Origin: Phycisphaerales bacterium
GTDB taxonomy: Bacteria > Planctomycetota > Phycisphaerae > UBA1845 > UTPLA1
Reading direction: 5' to 3'
Length of the DNA stretch: 64,000 bases
Assembly: GCA_020639075.1 (NCBI GenBank)
Contig: JACKHI010000001.1
Coordinates: 1,922,001-1,986,000, forward strand
The position numbers and the translations under genes were made by a program. Position 1 is the first letter of the stretch; each line of letters starts with the position of its first letter. The notes under the pieces were generated by a model. The model was not told where the DNA came from. It ran no database searches and worked only from the letters and a program-made list of their open reading frames with translations. This document shows, one piece after another, positions 25,733 through 34,067 of this stretch.

Positions 25733-27199
25733 TTACGGCTGCGCACCGCGCTCGATCAAGTGGTCCCCGCCCGGCTCCAATCGTTCACCGCTGACGGAAA
25801 TGATCCCCTCGCCCTTCGCCCCCCGGCGAGCGTCGCCCTTTTCCTCCGCCTCAGGACCGTGCCGGATCTTCTCATTCAACACGTACACCCAGATCGTAAA
25901 GAGCAACACGTAAATCAACCCGAACATCACGATCGACCACAACACATGCCCCGCCTCAACGGATTCGCTCAGCCCGTCCGTCGTGCGCAATCCCATCATC
26001 GAAGCGCCGCCCTGCACGCTCGGATAAACCACCCACGGCTGCCGCCCCACTTCCGCCGCAACCCAGCCCGCCTGGTTCGCTATGAACGGTCCCAACACGG
26101 CGAACACGAACACCCACATCAATTTGCGCATCCGATAGATGCGACCACCCTTCAATAGCGGCATGGAACCGACCGTCAGAACGATGAAGAACATCCCCAG
26201 AGCGACCATCACGTGATACGCCTGGAACGACAGCCACACCGGTGGTCTTTCGTCTAACGGAAAATCATCGAGCCCCGTCACTGGGGTTGTCGTATCGCCG
26301 TGGATCAACCAACTCAGCATCCCCGGCAATTCGACGCCGCCTCGGATCGTCTTCGCATCCGCATCAGGCCAACCGAATAGACTCAGATCGCCCGGACCCG
26401 TCTCGAAATGCCCTTCGAACGCCGCCAGCTTCGCCGGTTGATACGCCGCAACCATCTTCGCCTGGTCGTGTCCGCTGACGAGCGCCAGCAGGCTGAAAAT
26501 CGCCCCAACGACGAGCGCCGTCGGAAAACACCGACGCGTGAAATCGTGATGTTTGTTCCGCAGCACGTAATAAGCGCTGATGCTCATCACGAAAAACGCG
26601 CCCAAGATCATCGAACCGATCAGCACATGACCCAGCCGATCCATGCTGGACGGATTGAACACCATCGCCCAGAAATCCGTGATCTCCGCCCGATGCACGA
26701 TCTTCCCGTTGAGATTCTGCTCGACAATGTGATATCCCGCAGGCGTCTGCTGCCAGCTGTTGGCGATGACGATCCACACGGCGCTGAACATGCCGCCGAG
26801 CCAGACCATCAGGCTGCTGAAGAAATGCATCCGCGGACCGACGCGATCCCAACCGAATACGAGCACGGCGAGGAAGCCCGACTCGAGAAAAAACGCAAAG
26901 ATCCCTTCCGCCGCCAGCGCCGAACCGAAAACATCCCCCACAAAGCGCGAATACGCCGCCCAATTCGTACCGAATTCGAACTCCATCACAATGCCCGTCG
27001 ATACGCCGAGCGCGAAATTCAACGCAAAGATCCGCGTCCAGAAACGCGCCGCCCGGTTCCAGCCCATGTCCCGCGTGCGCAGCCACTGAAATTCCAGCAG
27101 CACCATGATCAGACCGAGACCGATCGTCAGCGGTGGAAACAGATAATGGAACATGATCGTTCCGGCGAACTGCAGACGACTGAGAAGTTCAACGCTCAT
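25733..27199 (-). CDS. cydA: Cytochrome bd ubiquinol oxidase subunit I
   Basis: 488-residue haem subunit, oxidising quinol and reducing oxygen to water with high affinity. Starts at the ATG 27199 (MSVELLSRLQFAG), with TGGAG eight bases upstream; the longer frame to 27232 lacks a ribosome site. Haem ligands expected: His in MFHYLFPP (about residue 18), His in RLGHVLIGS (about 184) and a Met in the GMFF region. The conserved GRQPW is at about 377-381. The Q-loop is of the short type found in most bacteria outside Enterobacteria. CydAB gives respiration at low oxygen and tolerance to peroxide, matching the katA and Prx genes nearby. Confidence 0.95.
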   Translation of the reverse strand: MSVELLSRLQFAGTIMFHYLFPPLTIGLGLIMVLLEFQWLRTRDMGWNRAARFWTRIFALNFALGVSTGIVMEFEFGTNWAAYSRFVGDVFGSALAAEGIFAFFLESGFLAVLVFGWDRVGPRMHFFSSLMVWLGGMFSAVWIVIANSWQQTPAGYHIVEQNLNGKIVHRAEITDFWAMVFNPSSMDRLGHVLIGSMILGAFFVMSISAYYVLRNKHHDFTRRCFPTALVVGAIFSLLALVSGHDQAKMVAAYQPAKLAAFEGHFETGPGDLSLFGWPDADAKTIRGGVELPGMLSWLIHGDTTTPVTGLDDFPLDERPPVWLSFQAYHVMVALGMFFIVLTVGSMPLLKGGRIYRMRKLMWVFVFAVLGPFIANQAGWVAAEVGRQPWVVYPSVQGGASMMGLRTTDGLSESVEAGHVLWSIVMFGLIYVLLFTIWVYVLNEKIRHGPEAEEKGDARRGAKGEGIISVSGERLEPGGDHLIERGAQP

Positions 27200-27369
27200 G
27201 CGCGGCTCCAGAGAGCGGTTTGGTGTGCCCAAGGGAGCTTAGTCCCCCGCCGCCGCGTGGCAAGGGATGGCGAGTCTTGAGTCGTGAGTTTTGATAGATG
27301 AGTGACGAGTTGCGAGTGACGAGACGTAGGGAGGGCCGTGCCCACCAAGGCCGCGTTCGCATTGCTCGC

Positions 27370-27418
27370 GCGAGAATCCCGTCTCGCCCTTCGCGCCTGG
27401 CGGGACCCCATCCTGCGA
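27370..27418. repeat. Copy C of a hairpin repeat family (diverged)
   Basis: GCGAGA-ATCCCG-TCTCGC at 27370-27387 followed by a second weaker GCGGGA-type arm. It resembles the two copies at 29291-29352 and 31191-31250. It lies 60 bases after the stop of the PEP-CTERM protease, mirroring the placement of the other copies. The rest of 27200-27477 shows tandem gagtgacgag-like words and no gene. Confidence 0.5.
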
Positions 27419-27477
27419 GGCCACGCATTGTTGTTCATCCAACCTTGCGCCGTCGATGATCCTGCGGTCGCGTCAAT

Positions 27478-29094
27478 TCATCGCGACGGATCGCAAACCG
27501 ACCGACGTCGCCGCCCCGCAACCAGCGCGCCGACTGCCAGGAGCATCACGGTCCCCGGTTCAGGTGCATCGACAATGGACAATATCACGTGATCGATGCT
27601 GACGCCGGAGGATTCGCCATTGACCTGCAGGCTGACATTGAGCGTGCTGTCCGCCAACATGAAGTTGAGCGTTGCCGGGTCGAAATAGTCATCAAGGAAG
27701 AACCGAATCGACCCGCTGTGTGCGTATCCCGCCGGATCGTCAGGCGTGCCGCGCTGATCGAAGCCGTCAAACGCGCCCGGCACTTCCAGACCGTCAACGA
27801 ACATCTTCATGTCGTTGAGTCCGCCGAGCGTGTCCGCGATGTTCATCGTCTCCATTTCGATCCAGGCGGAATAGAGCGGCAGTTCGAGGCCCGCCTGATC
27901 GAGTGTGAGGGGAAATTCGGCGATTGTTCCATTCGGAAGCAACTGGTCGGTATAGAGTCCGTCCGCCGGGTCCGTCGCGTATACTTCGTCATACGGAAGG
28001 ATGACATCATCCGCCGCCGGTGTGGCGAGCACCGACCGGAACGACTTGAACGCGTACGTCGCTTGCTCATCGAGCGACGCGCCGGCATCCGGCGCCGGCC
28101 CTTTTCCCGAGCCGTGCGCATCCGAGTCGCCCATTTTCGCGTCGCGCCTGCGGGGCTCGACGGGCATCTTCGGTGCCAACACACCGGCCAGGACTCGATG
28201 TGAGCGGGTGGTAAAGGCCTTGTTGGTGCCGTTGTAATTCCCATTCATGAGCGATGCCGCGGTCCCGTCTTCATGCGCCAGTCCGAAGAGATGACCCAGC
28301 TCGTGGGACAGCGTATTGGCCAGCTCCGTCCGACGCTGGTCGGATGTCAGGTTGTTTCCGCCCACAATATGACTGCCGACAAACGCCCATGCCTGGTCAT
28401 TGGCGACGCGATTTCGCAAATCGACACGCTGTGATTCGCCGAGCACGCGCGTGGGCGTCAGTCGCGTCGCGTCGCCCAGCTTCACGTTGGGGACAGCTAC
28501 GTCGTTGGGCCTGAACAACTGTCCGTCGGAGAGCCGGATGTAGAATCCATCGAAGTCACCGCCGTTGATCGTGCCCCGCCCGGCGGCGTGATCAAATGTC
28601 GCCGTGAAGGGGCCGACATTCGCCCGGAAATTCGGATAGGCGCCGGCGACGACCGTGACGGTCGAAAAGTCGCCCTGCGCAGGCCGCTGGGTGACGAAGT
28701 TGATATTGTACGGCGTGTTGTTGGCAGACATGTAGTCGGCCCGGATCTGATCCACGATCGCCGTGATCTGGGCCGCGCGATCGTTGTTGTTTGCATAGCC
28801 CAGATCCATCGGTGCATAGCCGCGCCGGGCGCCCTTGAGAAGTGTCAGGTGATTGTTCCCGTCTTCGTCGAACAGTCGCTGGTCATCCTTGGTCGCCGTT
28901 TCCGTTGCGGAGCCGAAGTCCAGGAAGACCGTCACGGATGCGCGGGCTGAATTCGCTCTGATAGCGATGGCAACAAGAGCAATCACTGGAATCGCGCGAA
29001 CCCATCGACACGCTCGCCCGTGCAGAATGACGCCCCTGCAATCGTCGGATCGATGGTCGTTGAACGATGACGTCGAAGGCGAGGATCTGTACAT
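27478..29094 (-). CDS. Secreted metzincin-type metalloprotease with PEP-CTERM anchor
   Basis: 538 residues from the ATG at 29094 (GAAGGGG seven bases upstream). A hydrophobic signal lies about 38-52 (IPVIALVAIAIRANSARA). The zinc site HELGHLFGLAH starts at H264 (HExxHxxGxxH) and is followed by SLMN as Met-turn, pointing to the metzincin clan. The C-terminal 28 residues (APEPGTVMLLAVGALVAGRRRR) are a PEP-CTERM signal: PEP box, membrane segment and Arg cluster. Exosortase-type machinery elsewhere in the genome should cut and anchor the protein. Next to the subtilase, it suggests an extracellular protein-degrading role. The N-terminal 240 residues are of unknown fold. Confidence 0.82.
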   Translation of the reverse strand: MYRSSPSTSSFNDHRSDDCRGVILHGRACRWVRAIPVIALVAIAIRANSARASVTVFLDFGSATETATKDDQRLFDEDGNNHLTLLKGARRGYAPMDLGYANNNDRAAQITAIVDQIRADYMSANNTPYNINFVTQRPAQGDFSTVTVVAGAYPNFRANVGPFTATFDHAAGRGTINGGDFDGFYIRLSDGQLFRPNDVAVPNVKLGDATRLTPTRVLGESQRVDLRNRVANDQAWAFVGSHIVGGNNLTSDQRRTELANTLSHELGHLFGLAHEDGTAASLMNGNYNGTNKAFTTRSHRVLAGVLAPKMPVEPRRRDAKMGDSDAHGSGKGPAPDAGASLDEQATYAFKSFRSVLATPAADDVILPYDEVYATDPADGLYTDQLLPNGTIAEFPLTLDQAGLELPLYSAWIEMETMNIADTLGGLNDMKMFVDGLEVPGAFDGFDQRGTPDDPAGYAHSGSIRFFLDDYFDPATLNFMLADSTLNVSLQVNGESSGVSIDHVILSIVDAPEPGTVMLLAVGALVAGRRRRSVCDPSR

Positions 29095-29290
29095 CGCAAT
29101 ACCCCTTCGCAATGGAATGTCATGTTTTCAGAGTTCGACTGGGCGAGAAATCGCCGACACCCCGTCGGGGCATCGGCGACGATTATACCGAAATCCGTCC
29201 CATTTCCCGCATTTTTTCGTGTAACGGCCCGAACGCCACGTCGCAACCTTGCTCCGGCCCAGTCATTGTACGAGTGCCCGATAGCTCGTT

Positions 29291-29352
29291 CGAGAATCCC
29301 TTCTCGCACGCACTCCCCGCGGGAATCCCTTCCCGCAAAACCGAGATTCTCG
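29291..29352. repeat. Copy A of a hairpin repeat family
   Basis: CGAGAATCCCTTCTCG and GCGGGAATCCCTTCCCGC hairpins followed by CCGAGATTCTCG. About 60 bases nearly identical to 31191-31250. Located 35 bases after the subtilase stop (29387); no gene lies between 29095 and 29386. Confidence 0.75.
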
Positions 29353-29386
29353 ACAGATGCGCCGTTCAGGTCATCGACCCGACAAA

Positions 29387-31048
29387 TCACGCGCCCAACA
29401 AATCACCGACAAAAACACCAACATCCACGACCGACACGACGCCGCTGCAATCCGCATCCGCCCTGCGACATTGCGCCGCATCGACGTTGGTCCCCAGCAG
29501 GGCCGCCATGAAGGGCTCGACGTCACGACCATCGGCGTGGCCATCACCGTCAATGTCGCCGTGCACGAACTGGATGGCGGCATAGACATCGATGATTCCG
29601 TACCCGCGAACATAAAGCGGATCAAACGTCGAATACGCGAGGAACCCGTGCGCCGTCTGGAACATCGCTCGCCGCACCTTGTCGGCGTTCCAATCCGGAT
29701 GCGCCTGAACCATGAGCGCCGCGCCGGATGCGATCAGCGGCGTTGCGAACGACGTCCCTGGGAATCCGGAGATTCCCGAATCCGAATCGAACTGCGTTGT
29801 TTGCACTTCGATTCCACGGGCGAGCAATTCCGGCTTGACACGACCGTCTGCCGTCGGTCCGCTCGACGAGAAACTGGCGATCGCGCCCGCCGCGTCCACG
29901 GCGCCGCAGGTCAGCACCTTCATCGCGTCGGCCGGGGCGGCCATGCTCGATGTCGCGGGATTGGCATCGTGGCCCGTGTTGCCCGCGGCCGTGCAGCACA
30001 CGAGTCCGTTGGCGATCGCGGCGTTGACGGCCAGTGTCGTCACGGCCGTCGCGCCGTCAAAGTCCGCCTGCGTATACCAATTGTCGTACGCTAGGGAACT
30101 CGTGCTGACATCCGCGCCCAGGAACTCCATCCATTCCAGCGCCGCCGCATAGTTGTCCTCTTCCGCAGGCACCTCCTGGCTGACATCCTCCGTCTTCGCG
30201 AGAATGTACGATGCATCAAACGCGCCGCCCACGCAGACACCCGGATAATTCGCGGCAAGCACGCCAAGCACCAGCGTGCCGTGGCCCGATTGGCCGTCAA
30301 GATCGCCCGGCTGTTGCGTCGTGTCATTGTCATCCGTCACGTAGTCGTATTCGTCGATGATCTGCACCGGGTGCGCGCCGCCCGTCGACTGATTGAATGC
30401 CTCGTGCGTCCGATTGAATCCGGTATCGAGGATGCCGACGATCACGCCCTGCCCCGTGTAGCCGGCATTGTGGGCCGCGACGACGCCGATCTGTTGAAGC
30501 TGATCGAACGAAGGACCGTACCACTCGGCCCCGCTGCCTCGTGACGAACCAGACGGCTCCGAACTCTTCTCGACGACCGGCTCGCGCGGAACGGCGTGCG
30601 CAACGGGCTGGATCCGCTGAACGAACGGAAGTTCGGCAATCGCGGAGATCGCCGCCCCCGTCGTTTCAACACTGACTGCATTCAGCCAGCGGCTCTCACG
30701 ACGAAGCGTTGCACCTGCGGCAAGCACATCGGCAACGTAATCATCGGCGAGGGCGAGATCGCTGACGTTGACGAGCTCCGCGTTCGTTCCCCGCAGCGCG
30801 CGCCGGCGAAGCGTTCGCTCAGGAAACTCAGCTGTACGCGCGGCAATACGACGATCGAGCTCCGCCTTAGATTTGATGCGCCGATCCGTGAAAAACACCC
30901 AGACTCGCAAGCGGTTCGCGGGTTCGCGCAGTGCATCCTCTGCAAGCGACGGCGCGATCACAGATGGAATCGCCGGAGATTCAGCAAGGGGCGCGGCGAA
31001 AGCTGCAGGGGCCAGCGAAAGTACGAACAGAGTCAGCACTGCCTTCAC
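29387..31048 (-). CDS. Secreted subtilisin-family serine protease with dockerin-like tail
   Basis: 553 residues. GTG start at 31048 after TGGAGG, giving the signal peptide MKAVLTLFVLSLAPAAFA. Peptidase S8 triad: D208 in GILDTGFN, H256 in GHGTLVLG and S433 in GTSFATPL, with oxyanion Asn in AAGNTG (about 357). Residues about 30-150 look like an inhibitor-type propeptide region. The end (about 495-553) has DIDGDGHADGRDV and DADCSGVVSVVDV, two dockerin-like calcium motifs as in the protein at 14799-15962. An in-frame GTG at 31081 is less likely. It is probably extracellular or surface-held. Confidence 0.9.
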   Translation of the reverse strand: MKAVLTLFVLSLAPAAFAAPLAESPAIPSVIAPSLAEDALREPANRLRVWVFFTDRRIKSKAELDRRIAARTAEFPERTLRRRALRGTNAELVNVSDLALADDYVADVLAAGATLRRESRWLNAVSVETTGAAISAIAELPFVQRIQPVAHAVPREPVVEKSSEPSGSSRGSGAEWYGPSFDQLQQIGVVAAHNAGYTGQGVIVGILDTGFNRTHEAFNQSTGGAHPVQIIDEYDYVTDDNDTTQQPGDLDGQSGHGTLVLGVLAANYPGVCVGGAFDASYILAKTEDVSQEVPAEEDNYAAALEWMEFLGADVSTSSLAYDNWYTQADFDGATAVTTLAVNAAIANGLVCCTAAGNTGHDANPATSSMAAPADAMKVLTCGAVDAAGAIASFSSSGPTADGRVKPELLARGIEVQTTQFDSDSGISGFPGTSFATPLIASGAALMVQAHPDWNADKVRRAMFQTAHGFLAYSTFDPLYVRGYGIIDVYAAIQFVHGDIDGDGHADGRDVEPFMAALLGTNVDAAQCRRADADCSGVVSVVDVGVFVGDLLGA

Positions 31049-31190
31049 GATGCCTCCACAGAAGGAGAGGTCGATTCCCACGCATCATCCCGCGTCTTGT
31101 CCGCGCGAAATGCCACGGTGACATCATACAACTTCTGCAACGCAATTACGAAATCCTGAACACCCCGCTTTTGCGAGAATCTCCACTCGT

Positions 31191-31250
31191 GCGAGAGTCC
31201 CTTCTCGCACGCACTCCCCGCAGAATCCCTTCCCGCCAAGCCGAGTCTCG
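31191..31250. repeat. Copy B of a hairpin repeat family
   Basis: GTGCGAGA/TCTCGCAC hairpin followed by cagaatcccttcccgc and CCGAGTCTCG, aligning with copy A over about 60 bases with few changes. Lies 16 bases after the catalase stop. Confidence 0.75.
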
Positions 31251-31265
31251 CCCGCATCCTGCGAA

Positions 31266-32729
31266 TTAACGCCCCACTTCCGCCTGCGGCGTCGCCCTCA
31301 GCGCCTCACGAACACCCGCCGCATATTCCGGATGGACCTTCTCAAAGTGCCCCAACTGCCGCTCGATGATGAACGCCGGCACACCACCCATCGACGCCGC
31401 GATGTTAAGAAAGAGCCGCTGCTTCTGACCTTCGTCGAACAGGTTGAACAGAGCCCGCGGTTGCGAATAGTCGTCGTTCCCCTCCCGATGGTCGTAACGA
31501 TCGGCGTCCCCCGATATCCGAAGCGGCGGCTCCGCGACGTCCCGCCGCTCCACGGGGCCATTGAACGAATTCGGCTCGTAATAGGCATCAGGGTTCGGGT
31601 TGTTCGCGAAGAAACGCATCGCGCCGTCCTTGTGGTAGTGATGCACGGGGCACTTCGGTGCATTGACCGGCAGCGCCTCGTAGTGGGTGCCGAGCCGATG
31701 GCGATGGGCGTCGGCGTACGAGAAGATCCGCGCCTGCAGCATCTTGTCCGGCGAGAAGCCGATGCCCGGCACAATGTTCGATGGGCTGAACGCCGCCTGC
31801 TCGATCTCCGCGAAATAATTCTCCGGATTGCGATTGAGTTCCATGATGCCGACGTCGATCAGCGGGTAGTCGCTGTGCGGCCAGACTTTCGTCAGATCGA
31901 ACGGGTTGTAGGGCGTCGTCTCGGCGTCCAGCTCCGGCATGATTTGCACGCACATCCGCCACTTCGGATAGTCGCCCCTCTCGATCGCGCCGAAGAGATC
32001 CTCCTGTGTCGACTCACGCGTCCTTCCGACGACTTTCTCCGCCTCTTCATTGGTCCAGTGCTTATGGCCCTGCATCGTCTTGAAGTGGAACTTCACCCAG
32101 AAGCGTTCGTTTTTCGCGTTGATGAAGCTGAACGTGTGGCTGCCGTAGCCGTTGATGTGTCGCACGCCGATTGGCAGACCGCGATCGGACATCAGGATCG
32201 TCAACTGGTGCAACGACTCTGGGGACAGCGACCAGAAATCCCACATGGCCGTCGGCGAACGCAGGTTCGACTTCGGATGGCGCTTCTGCGTGTGAATGAA
32301 ATCGGGAAACTTGTACGGATCGCGAATGAAGAAGACGGGCGTGTTGTTGCCGACGAGGTCCCAGTTGCCCTCATCCGTATAGAACTTCAGCGCGAACCCG
32401 CGGACGTCGCGTTCGGCGTCGGCCGCACCCTGCTCCCCGGCGACCGTCGAAAATCGCGCCAGCATCTCCGTCTTCTTGCCGACCTTCGAAAAAATGCTCG
32501 CCTTCGAGTACTGCGTGATGTCGTTCGTGATCGTCAGCGTGCCGAATGCGCCCCAGCCCTTGGCATGGACGGCTCGCTCCGGAATCCGCTCGCGATTCTG
32601 ATGCGCCAGCTTCTCGATCAACTGGTAATCCTGCAGCATCAACGGACCTCGCGGTCCCGCCGTCAGCGAATTCTGGTTATCGGCGATCGGCGCCCCGCCA
32701 GTCGTTGTCAATATCGGTTTCTCGGCCAT
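31266..32729 (-). CDS. katA: Monofunctional haem catalase
   Basis: 487 residues, small-subunit catalase. Distal-side His in PERAVHAKGWGAFG (about 51-64) and Asn in DLVGNNTPVFFIRDP (about 126-140); proximal Tyr in the signature ARIFSYADAHRHRLG (about 331-345). No C-terminal flavodoxin-like domain. The start at 32729 has AAGGAG seven bases upstream; the six-residue upstream extension is rejected. It is divergent from oxyR with 150 bases between starts, the standard layout for OxyR-activated catalase. Disproportionates hydrogen peroxide in the cytoplasm. Confidence 0.96.
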   Translation of the reverse strand: MAEKPILTTTGGAPIADNQNSLTAGPRGPLMLQDYQLIEKLAHQNRERIPERAVHAKGWGAFGTLTITNDITQYSKASIFSKVGKKTEMLARFSTVAGEQGAADAERDVRGFALKFYTDEGNWDLVGNNTPVFFIRDPYKFPDFIHTQKRHPKSNLRSPTAMWDFWSLSPESLHQLTILMSDRGLPIGVRHINGYGSHTFSFINAKNERFWVKFHFKTMQGHKHWTNEEAEKVVGRTRESTQEDLFGAIERGDYPKWRMCVQIMPELDAETTPYNPFDLTKVWPHSDYPLIDVGIMELNRNPENYFAEIEQAAFSPSNIVPGIGFSPDKMLQARIFSYADAHRHRLGTHYEALPVNAPKCPVHHYHKDGAMRFFANNPNPDAYYEPNSFNGPVERRDVAEPPLRISGDADRYDHREGNDDYSQPRALFNLFDEGQKQRLFLNIAASMGGVPAFIIERQLGHFEKVHPEYAAGVREALRATPQAEVGR

Positions 32730-32832
32730 GATCAGGCTCCTTCGCATTTCAATGTCCCTGCGGGCCGCCGCAACCGGATTCGGCCGACACCCGCGCTGCT
32801 TACATTCACGAAAGAACCTTACTAGCCGATCT

Positions 32833-32840
32833 GCTATAAT
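32833..32840 (+). promoter_or_regulatory. Extended -10 promoter of oxyR
   Basis: TGCTATAAT spans 32832-32840 (TG at 32832-32833, TATAAT at 32835-32840). Start predicted near 32847, 33 bases before the ATG. No good -35, as is common with extended -10 promoters. Confidence 0.55.
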
Positions 32841-32855
32841 CCCAATATATCGTTA

Positions 32856-32870
32856 CTATTGACTCAATAG
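32856..32870. promoter_or_regulatory. Inverted repeat, probable OxyR site
   Basis: CTATTG-ACT-CAATAG, a perfect dyad with CTAT/ATAG ends as in OxyR half-sites. It sits just downstream of the oxyR start point and upstream of katA, fitting repression of oxyR and activation of katA from one region. A further ATAG/CTAT half-site at 32868-32881 overlaps the oxyR ATG. Confidence 0.5.
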
Positions 32871-32879
32871 GTATTTCCT

Positions 32880-33761
32880 ATGGAACTGCACCAACTCCGC
32901 TACTTTGTCGCCGTGGCCGACTTGCAGAACTTCACGCGCGCAGCCGAAAAGTGCCTCGTCTCCCAGCCCTCGCTCAGCCAGCAGATCATCAAGCTCGAAC
33001 GCGAGATCTCTCAGCCCCTCTTCGATCGACTCGGCAGAACCGTGCGGCTGACGGAGGCCGGTCGCGCGATGTACGACCGCGCGATGACGATTCTCCGATC
33101 CGTCGACGAACTTCAGGATCGCGTGAACGAGGCGACGGAACCGACGCGCGGCGCGATTCGCATCGGCGCAATCCCGACGATCGCCCCCTACTTCCTGCCG
33201 CCTATCCTCAAGCGATTCAGCCGCCGCTTTCCCGACGCGACGATCGAGATGCACGAGGATCTGACGCCGATCACCGAACGGCGCTGCGCCGAAGGCGAGC
33301 TCGATGTCGGCATCATCGCAACAGCGCCGTCAATCGACGCCCTGCACGCCGAACCGCTGTTCGACGAGGAGCTGCTCCTCGCCCTGCCGCCGAGTCATCG
33401 ATTGACGATGAGGCGTCGCCTCGCACTTTCGGATGTCGCGGATGAACCGTTTGTTCTGATGAGCGAGTTGCACTGCCTGGGCGAACAGGTCGTCGGCTTC
33501 TGCCGGCAACAAGGCTGCTCGCCCGTGATTCGTTGCCAGAGCGTTCAGCTGCTGATGATCCAGAAACTCGTCGCGCTGGGCTTGGGCGTATCCTTGATTC
33601 CGTCCATGGCCGTCGAAAAACAGCGTGATCGACGCTGCGTCTACCGATCGCTCACACCGCCGACGCCGACGCGAACAATCCGAATGATCTGGCACAAGGA
33701 TCGATACCAGTCGCCATTGGCGCGGGAAATGATCCAATCGCTTCGCACCGCGGAATCGTAG
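32880..33761 (+). CDS. oxyR: OxyR, peroxide-sensing LysR-type regulator
   Basis: 293 residues. N-terminal winged HTH (MELHQLRYFVAVADLQNFTR, helix SQPSLSQQIIKLE) and a LysR substrate domain. The two redox cysteines lie in SELHCLGEQVVGFCRQQG (about residues 199 and 208), the spacing of C199/C208 in OxyR, so a disulfide switch is expected. This residue pair separates it from generic LysR proteins. Its stop codon TAG lies inside a repeat (GTAGGTCGGGTC). Divergent katA is the likely target. Confidence 0.93.
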   Translation: MELHQLRYFVAVADLQNFTRAAEKCLVSQPSLSQQIIKLEREISQPLFDRLGRTVRLTEAGRAMYDRAMTILRSVDELQDRVNEATEPTRGAIRIGAIPTIAPYFLPPILKRFSRRFPDATIEMHEDLTPITERRCAEGELDVGIIATAPSIDALHAEPLFDEELLLALPPSHRLTMRRRLALSDVADEPFVLMSELHCLGEQVVGFCRQQGCSPVIRCQSVQLLMIQKLVALGLGVSLIPSMAVEKQRDRRCVYRSLTPPTPTRTIRMIWHKDRYQSPLAREMIQSLRTAES

Positions 33762-34067
33762 GTCGGGTCATCAACGGAGTAGGTCGGGTCATCGACCCGA
33801 CAAGAAACGCCATTCCGCTGATCGCCCCGACGACCTCACTACTTCACAACCGGCGTGAGCCTGTAGGGTCCGCTGTGCGGACCATCTGCCAAGCAGCCGT
33901 AAGAGATGTGTCCAAAGAACGCGGCTCGATCTCACCAAGTCGGGCGTTCGCCCGATGCGCAACGAACGGTCCGCACTGCAGACCCTACGCGGCTGCTCGG
34001 AATGTCACAAACGACCTCGGTTACGATGCCAATGCGCAACAGCATGTCGGGCGATGACCCGACCTAC
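33757..34067. repeat. Nest of inverted repeats between oxyR and the RND pump
   Basis: Three copies of GTAGGTCGGGTC-type units: 33758-33772 (half), 33779-33801 (full palindrome with GTCGGGTC/GACCCGAC arms) and 34046-34067 (opposite orientation). Inside are two opposed GTAGGGTCCGC..GCGGACC units at 33863-33883 and 33968-33988, plus GCAGCCG/CGGCTGC arms. Another copy occurs at 52564-52584. The end copies supply the TAG stops of oxyR (33759-33761) and the pump (34064-34066). No gene in this stretch. Confidence 0.8.
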
